Assembly: GCA_947645965.1 (NCBI GenBank)
Contig: CANSES010000025.1
Span: 1-16,866, forward strand
Origin: an uncultured Enterorhabdus sp.
GTDB taxonomy: Bacteria > Actinomycetota > Coriobacteriia > Coriobacteriales > Eggerthellaceae
Length of the DNA: 16,866 nucleotides
Reading direction: 5' to 3'
Made by a program: the position numbers and the translations under genes. Shown one piece after another: positions 1 to 6,063 of the stretch. Below the pieces are notes generated by a model. The model did not search any database. It was not told the origin of the DNA and saw nothing but the letters and a program-made list of their open reading frames with translations. Every line of letters begins with the position of its first letter. The stretch's first letter is position 1.

Positions 1-1
1 C

Positions 2-295
2 GCGACCCCCGAGCCGACCCCTGCCGCGTCCTCGTCCTACGACGGCTTCTGCGCTAAGGCGCAGTCGCTGCGCGAGCGCGGCGTGTACCCCATTGCCGCG
101 CGCCTCTTCGCAGAGGCCGCCGCCGCGGCGCCGACGCCCGACGAGGCCCGCCGCGCCCGCTTCGACGAGCTGGCCTGCTACGTCAAGGCAGGCGATGGGG
201 ACAAGGCCCGCGCGGTCGCCGCCGAGCTGCGCCAGTCAAGCGTGCTCACCCGCGTCGAGCGCATGAAGCTGGACGCAGTCGAGAGGATGGGGTAG
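2..295 (+). CDS. C-terminal fragment of an unrecognised helical (TPR-like) protein
   Basis: This reading frame is open from the left edge and ends with TAG at 293-295, so the gene is cut off by the window and only about 97 residues are visible. The visible part begins with a Pro/Ala/Ser-rich linker. It continues as Ala/Arg/Glu-rich amphipathic helices with the periodicity of tetratricopeptide-like repeats (for example YPIAARLFAEAAAA and ARAVAAELRQ). No catalytic motif can be seen. It lies only 3 bp upstream of the VanW-family gene, which suggests the same transcript. A GTG at 83 could be read as a start, but the frame is open well upstream of it with similar composition, so I treat it as internal. 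The function cannot be assigned. Confidence 0.6.
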   Translation, partial: ATPEPTPAASSSYDGFCAKAQSLRERGVYPIAARLFAEAAAAAPTPDEARRARFDELACYVKAGDGDKARAVAAELRQSSVLTRVERMKLDAVERMG

Positions 296-298
296 GCC

Positions 299-1240
299 AT
301 GGCAGCCCACGCCCGCCCCGATCAGCGCGTTGACCGGCGGGCGCCCGCTCCGCGCCGCCGTCCTGAGATGCCTCCGTCCTACCGGGCCTCTTGGGCGGCG
401 CTGCCCGTGGTGGTGCTCTGCTCCCTGGCCGTCTCGGCCTGCATGGCCTTCGGCAACCCGGTGCTGTGGATGACTAACGACCAGGCCGCCGAGGCCCTTG
501 CCGCTGCGCCGCCGGAGGAGGCTCCCACGCCCGCTCCCGATGCCCCGGAGGAGCCTGAGGCCCCCGAGCAGCAGATCATCGGCCAGTACCAGGCCATCTC
601 CCAGAGCGAGGACGCGGCGCGGGCCCAGAACATCCGCCTGGCGGCCGACGCCATCGACGGCGTGGTCATCGAGCCCGGCGGCGTCTTCTCGTTCAACGAG
701 GTGGTGGGCGACAGCTCCGCCGAGCGCGGCTACCAGGAGGCTCCCGTCATCCGCAACGGCAAGGTGGCCGTCGGCGATGGCGGCGGCATCTGCCAGGTGT
801 CCACCGCCCTCTACATCGCGGCCGTCAAGGCCGACCTGGACATCGTCGAGCGTCATCCCCATTCCGTCGTGTCGGACTACGCGCCCATCGGCCTGGACGC
901 CACCATCGTCTACGGCCAGATCGACCTGCGCATCCGCAACAACACCGAGCACGACATCACCATCTACGCCAAGGCCGTCGGCCAGACGGTGGACGTGACC
1001 ATCGTCGGCGACCCGCTGCCCGAGGGCGTCACCGTGGATGCCACCTCGCGCGTGGTGGATCGCTATGAGAAGAAGGACGCCGAGGGCGAGCTGCGCCAGT
1101 ACTACATCTCCGAGTCGTTCCGCGTGTACTACCAGGACGGCGTGCGCACCACGCGTGACCTGCTCTCAAGCGACATCTACCTGGTGGACGACTCCTCCAC
1201 GGTCACCCTCGCCGAGGGAAGCGTGGAGCCCAGCAAATAG
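299..1240 (+). CDS. VanW-family exported protein, possible lipoprotein
   Basis: The 313-residue product has a hydrophobic segment at about residues 35-51 ending in AVSAC. This fits a lipobox with Cys48 as the modified residue, so a surface lipoprotein or single-span membrane protein is likely. An Ala/Pro/Glu-rich linker (about 63-92) leads to a VanW domain at roughly 125-235. Its typical features are visible: FSFNE near 130, GGGICQVSTALY at 161-172, RHPHS at 185-189 and the IDLRIRNNT stretch. VanW was named from a vancomycin-resistance cluster, but its biochemical role is unknown and most homologues are not resistance genes. The ATG at 299 follows GAGAGG with usable spacing. ATG 368 (MPPSYRAS) is an alternative start that keeps the whole signal region. 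No van ligase or sensor genes are nearby. Confidence 0.85.
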   Translation: MAAHARPDQRVDRRAPAPRRRPEMPPSYRASWAALPVVVLCSLAVSACMAFGNPVLWMTNDQAAEALAAAPPEEAPTPAPDAPEEPEAPEQQIIGQYQAISQSEDAARAQNIRLAADAIDGVVIEPGGVFSFNEVVGDSSAERGYQEAPVIRNGKVAVGDGGGICQVSTALYIAAVKADLDIVERHPHSVVSDYAPIGLDATIVYGQIDLRIRNNTEHDITIYAKAVGQTVDVTIVGDPLPEGVTVDATSRVVDRYEKKDAEGELRQYYISESFRVYYQDGVRTTRDLLSSDIYLVDDSSTVTLAEGSVEPSK

Positions 1241-1275
1241 CGCTGCTTCCCTCCCCGGGCGGGCATCGTTTCGTA

Positions 1276-1281
1276 TACAAT
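1276..1281 (+). promoter_or_regulatory. Candidate -10 element (TACAAT) for the PRC-barrel gene
   Basis: TACAAT, inside TATACAATGGG, lies about 78 bp upstream of the PRC-barrel start in a 118-bp spacer. No convincing -35 hexamer is seen at 16-18 bp, so the assignment rests on the -10 match and position. A very similar TACAATGGCCC occurs before engB. Confidence 0.3.
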
Positions 1282-1358
1282 GGGCCAAGCGCGCGAAATG
1301 CGGGCACCAACGCCGCGCTTGCGGCCACCGTCGTCCATCATTGGGAGAAAGAGCCACC

Positions 1359-2153
1359 ATGGAAACCAACGAATCCATCCTCACTCGCAGCATCGTCGGC
1401 CTGGATGACCGCAAGGTGCTCGGCAAGATGCGCGAGCTGCGCGTTGACTGCGATACCCTGGCCGTCGGCCACTACATCGTCTCCAACGCCACCACCAACA
1501 CCCCGCTTGTGCTGCCCTTCGCCAACGTGATCGCCGTCGGCGACACGTTCATCACCGTCCAGTCGCGCGAGGACTTCCTGGCGGCGTCCGACCCGCAGGC
1601 CCAGGCCCTCATCGGCGACGGCTTCGCGCTCATCGGCGCCGAGGTCTACACTCGCACCGGCAACAAGCTGGGCGTCGTGGCCACCTACGCCTTCGACCCG
1701 GTGTACGGCACCGTCACCAGCCTCACCCTCGACGATGGCACGGTGTTCGCGGCTGATGCCTTCGTGTTCTTCGCCCCCGAGTTCGTCTTCGTCGACGACG
1801 GCGCCAAGACGGCTGCCGAGCTGCGCGAGAGCGGCGAGCCCGCGGCCGCGGTCGCGGCTGACGAGCCCGCGGCCGACGACGTGCTGCTGGCCGACGACGT
1901 GGCTGCCCTGGCGGTCGAGGACGAGATCGTGGAGGACTTCGCGGAGGCCGCCGTCGCGGAGGAGGTCCTCGAGCTCTCCGAGGAGGATGCGCAGCTGGTG
2001 GAATTCCTCATCGGCAAGACCCTCACCGAGGACGTGGCCAGCGCCGACGGCGTGTTCGCCGCTGCCCGCGGCGTCATCCTCACCCGCGATCTGGTCGAGC
2101 AGGCGGCTGCCCATGACGCCCTGCTGTCCCTGACCATGAGCGTGGACGAGTAG
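1359..2153 (+). CDS. PRC-barrel domain protein with acidic linker
   Basis: The 264-residue product starts at ATG 1359, preceded by GGGAGAAAGAG. An in-frame extension upstream exists, but it runs through the spacer and the shadow frame of the vanW-like gene. Residues about 15-75 are beta-rich, and 90-150 (LIGAEVYTRTGNKLGVV and the following strands) read as a PRC-barrel. PRC-barrels are small beta domains also found in the photosynthetic reaction-centre H subunit and RimM, usually mediating protein or RNA contacts. A long Ala/Asp/Glu-rich linker (about 150-218) leads to a C-terminal module (about 225-260, GKTLTEDVASADGVFAAARG) resembling a second degenerate barrel-like unit. There is no signal peptide or membrane segment, so it is probably cytosolic. 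The specific role is unknown. A strong terminator closes the unit. Confidence 0.8.
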   Translation: METNESILTRSIVGLDDRKVLGKMRELRVDCDTLAVGHYIVSNATTNTPLVLPFANVIAVGDTFITVQSREDFLAASDPQAQALIGDGFALIGAEVYTRTGNKLGVVATYAFDPVYGTVTSLTLDDGTVFAADAFVFFAPEFVFVDDGAKTAAELRESGEPAAAVAADEPAADDVLLADDVAALAVEDEIVEDFAEAAVAEEVLELSEEDAQLVEFLIGKTLTEDVASADGVFAAARGVILTRDLVEQAAAHDALLSLTMSVDE

Positions 2154-2178
2154 CGCGACGCCAAGGCATCGCTGATGT

Positions 2179-2211
2179 GAGGGGCCCGGCCGTCTGGTCG
2201 GGCCCCTCTTG
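2179..2211 (+). terminator. Rho-independent terminator between convergent genes
   Basis: A perfect 10-bp stem (GAGGGGCCCG at 2179-2188 with CGGGCCCCTC at 2199-2208) and a 10-nt loop sit 25 bp after the PRC-barrel stop. Only a short T run follows. The palindrome lies between convergent genes, so it may serve the LysR gene from the other side as well. Confidence 0.75.
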
Positions 2212-2216
2212 CGTCT

Positions 2217-2225
2217 GGGGGGGGG
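2217..2225 (+). repeat. G9 homopolymer next to the lysR stop codon
   Basis: Exactly nine G lie between the shared terminator and the lysR stop codon (read as C9 on the lysR strand, directly after its TAG). Confidence 0.6.
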
Positions 2226-3113
2226 CTAGGAGCGTTCCCGCAGGGCGTCGAAGAGCGCTTGGAGCTCGGGTTCGAAGGCGCTGCCCTTCAGGCGGATGAA
2301 GGCGATGTCGTGCTGGATGGGCGGGCCGGCCAGGGGCACCTCCTTGAGCGAGCCCTCCTGCAGCTCGCGCTGCACGGCGGCCTCGTAAAGGAACGCCACG
2401 CCCAGGTCGTGGGCGACCATCACCTTGATGACGCCCAGGCTCTCGGCGATGAGCGTGTCGGCGAACCCCTCGATGGAGAGGTTGCGCGCGGCCAGGGCGT
2501 GGTCGAGCACGGCGCGGGTGCCCGAGCCCGGCTCGCGGGTGACGAGGCGCTCGCCCAGCAGGTCCTCCATCGTCTGCGGCTCCCGGGCGAACCGGTGGCC
2601 GGCGGCACAGACGCAGATGAGCCGCTCGGTGCGGAATACGTCCCACTCATACGCGCTCTTGTCGAAGAGGCCCTCCACGAAGGCGCAGTCCACCGTGCCG
2701 GCGTCGAGCAGCTCGATGAGACGGCGCGTGCCGCCCGAGCGCACGGTGGCGCGGATGTCGGGCCGCGCGGCCAGGTACTCCGCCAGGGGGGCGGCGGCCA
2801 GATACTCGCCAGCCGTGAGCGTCATCCCGATGCTCAGCTCCACGGCCGAGCCCGACGCCAAGGCGCTCACGCGCTCGCGGAGCATGGACTCGTCGTGGGC
2901 CATGGTAGAGAGCGCGTCACGCAGCACGAGGCCGGCCTTCGTCAGCTCGAGCTTCTTGCGCCGATAGGTGAACAGGTCGGCGCCGTATTCCTTCTCGAGG
3001 AAGGCGATGTGCTGGGAGACGGCGGGCTGGGTGATGTGGAGCTCCTCGGCGGCGCGCGTGTAGTTGAGGGTGCGGCACACCGTGAGGAAGGTCCTTACGC
3101 GGAAGTCCTGCAC
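2226..3113 (-). CDS. LysR-family transcriptional regulator
   Basis: The 295-residue product has the classic LysR layout. An N-terminal winged helix-turn-helix (about residues 3-62, with LNYTRAAEELHITQPAVSQHIAFLEKE split over helix-turn-helix and wing) is followed by a linker helix and a periplasmic-binding-like co-inducer domain from about 85 to the end. I chose GTG 3113 because it follows AAGGGAGG with 5-nt spacing and begins MQDFRVRTFLTVC, the usual LysR start. GTG 3149 would add 12 Arg/Thr-rich residues, lacks a ribosome site and lies too close to the candidate -10 at 3153-3158. The gene is divergent from the TDT transporter, so it probably regulates that gene and itself. The effector is unknown; anion or sulfur-compound sensing is possible but not shown. 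The stop codon abuts a G9 tract. Confidence 0.9.
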   Translation of the reverse strand: MQDFRVRTFLTVCRTLNYTRAAEELHITQPAVSQHIAFLEKEYGADLFTYRRKKLELTKAGLVLRDALSTMAHDESMLRERVSALASGSAVELSIGMTLTAGEYLAAAPLAEYLAARPDIRATVRSGGTRRLIELLDAGTVDCAFVEGLFDKSAYEWDVFRTERLICVCAAGHRFAREPQTMEDLLGERLVTREPGSGTRAVLDHALAARNLSIEGFADTLIAESLGVIKVMVAHDLGVAFLYEAAVQRELQEGSLKEVPLAGPPIQHDIAFIRLKGSAFEPELQALFDALRERS

Positions 3114-3152
3114 GGGCGCCTCCCTTCTCGTTCTCCTGGCCGTCGTCACCGT

Positions 3153-3208
3153 ATCATAAAACTATCTTATCGTTAGATAAAAACTCATTAGTTTTCATTT
3201 GGTATACT
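3153..3208. promoter_or_regulatory. Divergent lysR/TDT promoter with nested inverted repeats
   Basis: This is an AT-rich island in otherwise GC-rich DNA. On the minus strand TATGAT (3158 to 3153) is a good -10 for lysR; on the plus strand TATACT (3203-3208) is a -10 for the transporter. Between them lie a perfect repeat TTATC-GTTA-GATAA (3167-3180) and an outer pair AAAACTA (3158-3164) / TAGTTTT (3189-3195). Short dyads in a divergent promoter are the usual LysR binding arrangement. Which dyad is the operator is an inference. Confidence 0.55.
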
Positions 3209-3308
3209 GGATGGCAGAATGACTTCACCACGTTCCTGCGCGCCGCTGCGTCCTCCACCGGCGGCGCGTGGTCTGAACGCTTGTCTATACCCGTATGAAA
3301 GGCGGCCA

Positions 3309-4304
3309 ATGCGCGAGCTGATAAAGAAGGTCCCCATCCCCACGGCGGGCGTGGCCCTTGGCCTGGCGGCCCTGGGCAACCTGCTCCAGCCCTACACCGA
3401 GATTGCCCATGGCGTGTGCGGCCTGCTGGCCCTGGCCCTGGTGAGCCTGCTGGCGGCGAAGATCGTGCTGTTTCCCTCGATGATTCGCGATGACCTGCAC
3501 AACTCCATCCTGGCCAGCGTGTCGGCCACCCTGTTCATGGCCCTCATGCAGCTGGCGGGCTACCTGGCGCCCGTGGCCATCGTTCCCGCCTTCGGGCTGT
3601 GGATCTGCGCGGTGGCGGCGCACCTGTCCCTCATGGTGTGGTTCAGCTTCCGCTTCATTCGCCGCTTCAAGCTGCATGAGGTGTTTCCCACCTACTTCAT
3701 CTGCTACGTGGGCATCATCGTGGCGTCGGTCACCTCTCCGGCGTTCAACATGGAGTCGCTGGGCTACGGCCTGTTCTGGCTGGGCTTTGCCTGCTATGCC
3801 GTGCTGCTGGCCGTGGTCACCCTTCGCTACCTGCGCCATGAGATTCCCGAGCCCGCTCGTCCGCTGTTCTGCATCTACGCGGCGCCGATGAGCCTGTCGC
3901 TCGTGGGCTACCTGTCCACCTCGCCCAACCCCAACCCGGTGTTCGTGGGCGTGCTCATGGTGCTGGCCCAGGCGCTGTTCGCGATGGTGCTGACGCGCCT
4001 GCCCAAGCTGGTGGCCCTCAAGTTCTACCCCAGCTTCGCGGCGATGACGTTCCCCTTCGTCATCTCGGCCACGGCGCTCTCCAAGGGCGTGGCCTTCCTG
4101 ACCGGCGCTGGCGTGGCGCTGCCCTTCCCCGAGGCGCTTCAGGTGCTCATCGGCCTAGAGACGGCGTTCGCGGCCATCATGGTACTGTTCGTGCTCGGCC
4201 ACTACGTGCGCTTCTTCTACGAGCGCGTGGAGCATCCGCAGGCTGCTGCCGTGGTGCAGGAGTCGCAGATGAACGCCCGCTTCGCCGAGAACTTCGAGAA
4301 CTAA
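3309..4304 (+). CDS. TDT-family (TehA/SLAC1-like) membrane transporter
   Basis: The 331-residue product is almost wholly hydrophobic, with about ten predicted membrane helices and a short charged C-terminus. It opens with LIKKVPIPTAGVALGLAALGNLL, split by the typical P-x-x-x-G start of the TDT (tellurite-resistance/dicarboxylate transporter) family. Family members include TehA, yeast Mae1 and Ssu1, and plant SLAC1, which move malate, sulfite or other anions. The substrate here cannot be read from sequence. ATG 3309 is preceded by AAAGGCGG at good spacing and matches the family N-terminus. A longer frame from 3219 would add about 30 Arg/Pro-rich residues and begins almost at the promoter. The divergent LysR gene is the likely regulator. 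A strong hairpin follows the stop. Confidence 0.87.
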   Translation: MRELIKKVPIPTAGVALGLAALGNLLQPYTEIAHGVCGLLALALVSLLAAKIVLFPSMIRDDLHNSILASVSATLFMALMQLAGYLAPVAIVPAFGLWICAVAAHLSLMVWFSFRFIRRFKLHEVFPTYFICYVGIIVASVTSPAFNMESLGYGLFWLGFACYAVLLAVVTLRYLRHEIPEPARPLFCIYAAPMSLSLVGYLSTSPNPNPVFVGVLMVLAQALFAMVLTRLPKLVALKFYPSFAAMTFPFVISATALSKGVAFLTGAGVALPFPEALQVLIGLETAFAAIMVLFVLGHYVRFFYERVEHPQAAAVVQESQMNARFAENFEN

Positions 4305-4344
4305 TCCCGAGGGCGGGATCCCCCGCTCCTGCCCGCTGTCATAG

Positions 4345-4385
4345 GAGGCGGCCCGCGAACCTGCTCGCGGGCCGCCTCGCGTTTG
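4345..4385 (+). terminator. Rho-independent terminator after the TDT transporter
   Basis: A perfect 14-bp GC-rich stem (4345-4358 with 4365-4378) with a 6-nt loop is followed by GCGTTTGTT. It begins 40 bp after the transporter stop and separates it from engB. Confidence 0.8.
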
Positions 4386-4389
4386 TTGG

Positions 4390-4395
4390 TACAAT
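4390..4395 (+). promoter_or_regulatory. Candidate -10 element (TACAAT) for engB
   Basis: TACAAT lies directly after the terminator and 32 bp before the engB start. The -35 position falls in the terminator stem and shows no consensus. Confidence 0.3.
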
Positions 4396-4427
4396 GGCCC
4401 GACGAACCCCTTCGCGAAGGAGCCCCC

Positions 4428-5012
4428 ATGAACTTCCACAACGCCCGCTTCCTGGCCGCCTACGGCACCTCAGCGCAGCTGCCGCCCTCCAACGGCCCCG
4501 AGGTCTCCTTCGCCGGCCGCTCCAACGTGGGCAAGTCGTCGCTGCTCAATAAGCTCATGTACCGCAAGGGCCTGGCGAAGGTGTCGTCTACGCCAGGCAA
4601 GACCGCCACCATCAACTTCTACGACGTGGACGGCGCCGACTTGGTCGATCTGCCCGGCTACGGCTACGCGAAGGTCTCCAAGTCCGAGAAGGGGCGCTGG
4701 TCTGAGCTGATCGAAGGCTACTTCAACCAGGAGCGCGCCTTCGCCTTGGTGGTCTCGCTCATCGACATCCGCCACGAGCCCTCGGCGCTCGACCGCGGCA
4801 TGGTGGGCTTCTTGAAGGAGGCCGAGCTCCCCTTCGCCATCGCGCTCACCAAGGCGGACAAGCTCTCGAAGCAGCAGGCGGCCAAGCAGCGTGCTGCCAT
4901 CGTGAAGGCGCTCGACCTGCCGAAGGGGACGCCGGTGGTGGTCACCTCCGCCGAGAAGGGCGGCGGCATCGAGGAGCTGCGCGCCCTCATTTCCCGGGCA
5001 GTCGGCGAGTAG
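4428..5012 (+). CDS. engB: Ribosome-biogenesis GTPase EngB (YsxC/YihA)
   Basis: The 194-residue length is normal for this family of TRAFAC GTPases that assist 50S subunit assembly. All G motifs are present: G1 GRSNVGKSS at 30-38, the G2 Thr region STPGKT at 54-59, G3 DLPGYG at 74-79, G4 TKAD at 141-144, and G5 TSAEKGGG from about 173. The FYDVDG strand and the basic region after G3 are also typical. ATG 4428 follows GCGAAGGAG at good spacing and gives MNFHNARFLAAYG. The upstream in-frame extension to 4383 would start inside the terminator/promoter region. It has no operon partner on either side, being bounded by a terminator upstream and a 289-bp spacer downstream. Confidence 0.96.
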   Translation: MNFHNARFLAAYGTSAQLPPSNGPEVSFAGRSNVGKSSLLNKLMYRKGLAKVSSTPGKTATINFYDVDGADLVDLPGYGYAKVSKSEKGRWSELIEGYFNQERAFALVVSLIDIRHEPSALDRGMVGFLKEAELPFAIALTKADKLSKQQAAKQRAAIVKALDLPKGTPVVVTSAEKGGGIEELRALISRAVGE

Positions 5013-5059
5013 GCGAAGCGCGGCTCCCCGGCTACCTGACCTGCCGTGAAAAGGGTACC

Positions 5060-5068
5060 GGGGGGGGG
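5060..5068 (+). repeat. G9 homopolymer between engB and the LytTR gene
   Basis: Exactly nine G lie 48 bp after the engB stop and about 110 bp upstream of the candidate -10 of the two-component operon. Confidence 0.6.
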
Positions 5069-5177
5069 TATGCGCTTCTCAGTGCCGCTGGGCAGCAAAG
5101 GGCCGTAGGAAAGTGCATTTTAGAACTTGATTGTTACATCCAAAACCAGGTCTCGCACTCATTTTCTCGTGCTTGGC

Positions 5178-5183
5178 TACAAT
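5178..5183 (+). promoter_or_regulatory. Candidate -10 element (TACAAT) for the two-component operon
   Basis: TACAAT within GGCTACAATAGAGG is the best -10 match in the spacer before the LytTR gene. No clear -35 lies at 17 bp, which is compatible with an activator-dependent promoter. Confidence 0.35.
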
Positions 5184-5301
5184 AGAGGGCAGCGCGTCGA
5201 ATAAGACGGGGGAATCGGGGCCCTCGGCGGCGACACAATCGGGAGAACCTGCGGGGAGAGCCTTCGTACCCCAAGGGATGTCGCACCAGGAGTAGCAACA
5301 T

Positions 5302-6030
5302 ATGAACACGGTAAGCGTCTTAGTCGTCGATGACGACAGAGAGCAAGCGCATGCGCTCGAGCGCATGCTTGAGCAGTATCCTACCCATAAGACCTTCGAG
5401 GTGGAGATCTGTACCAGCCTCGCCGCTCTTGACGAGCGCCTGCGCCGCGGCTTCTCTCCGGACATCGTGTTCATGGACGTCGTGCTCGAGGATTCCGCCG
5501 GATCTGCCGGCAACGGCATCACCGCCGTGCAGAAGCTGCTTCAGCAGTGCCCCGGCGTCCAGGTCATCTACGTCACGGGCCACGTCGAGTATTGCACGCG
5601 GGTCTACCGCACGAGTCACGTCTACTTCCTCACCAAGCCCCTCCAGCCTGAGGACTTCACCGATGCGCTCGACAAGGCCATCGAGAACCTGGAGGAGCGC
5701 ATCGCGCGTCCCTTCGGCGTGAAGGTGGGCGGCCGCATCATGCGCGTACTGCCGGCTGACATCGAGTTCGTGGAGAGCGACCGGCGCAAGGTGCGCATCC
5801 ACCTGGCCGACCAGGTGATCGAGGCCTACGAGTCCCTGGGCGGCATCTCCCGCAAGCTGCCCGGCACCTTCGTGCAGTGCCACAAGAGCTTCCTCGTCAA
5901 CATGGAGAAGATCGCCGAGATGCGCAGCGACCAGATCGACCTGCTCTCCGGCGCCACCATTCCCATCAGCCAGAAGCGCTCGCGCCCCACGCGCGAGGCC
6001 TTCATGGACTTCCTGAAGGAAAGGCTGTAG
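5302..6030 (+). CDS. LytTR-type response regulator (AgrA-like)
   Basis: The 242-residue product has a receiver domain at about 1-125 and a LytTR DNA-binding domain at about 138-240. Receiver landmarks are the acidic pocket D10-D11-D12, phospho-acceptor D59 in DIVFMDV, T92 in YVTGH, and K112 in LTKP. The LytTR part shows GRIMRVLPADIEFVESDRRK and then FVQCHKSFLVNM, the signature of that fold. LytTR proteins bind paired imperfect repeats upstream of target promoters, often in virulence, bacteriocin or envelope control. ATG 5302 has AGGAG 9 nt upstream. The partner kinase begins 33 bp after the stop, so this is a two-gene operon. A perfect 20-bp palindrome lies within its 5' coding region. Confidence 0.93.
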   Translation: MNTVSVLVVDDDREQAHALERMLEQYPTHKTFEVEICTSLAALDERLRRGFSPDIVFMDVVLEDSAGSAGNGITAVQKLLQQCPGVQVIYVTGHVEYCTRVYRTSHVYFLTKPLQPEDFTDALDKAIENLEERIARPFGVKVGGRIMRVLPADIEFVESDRRKVRIHLADQVIEAYESLGGISRKLPGTFVQCHKSFLVNMEKIAEMRSDQIDLLSGATIPISQKRSRPTREAFMDFLKERL

Positions 6031-6063
6031 GCTAGGGGCATCGTCCCTCCGTCGAGCGAGCGT

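Larger units (their letters stand above)
5013..5301 (+). other. Spacer upstream of the LytTR regulator: G9 tract, AT-rich patch and candidate promoter
   Basis: The 289 bp between engB and the LytTR gene hold no coding region that I can support. A run of nine G lies at 5060-5068 and an AT-rich patch at about 5110-5140. TACAAT at 5178-5183 is a plausible -10, leaving a leader of roughly 110 nt. I searched for paired LytTR-type sites and for an AgrD-like peptide gene and found neither convincingly. Confidence 0.5.

Noticed and set aside
299..1240. VanW gene as a vancomycin-resistance determinant
   Set aside because: No VanA/B-type ligase, VanH, VanX, VanR or VanS is nearby, and VanW-domain proteins are widespread without a resistance role.
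5013..5301. A hidden AgrD-like autoinducer peptide gene next to the AgrC/AgrA-like pair
   Set aside because: No short frame with a ribosome site and a Cys-containing precursor pattern was seen in the spacer, and no AgrB-like protease is present.
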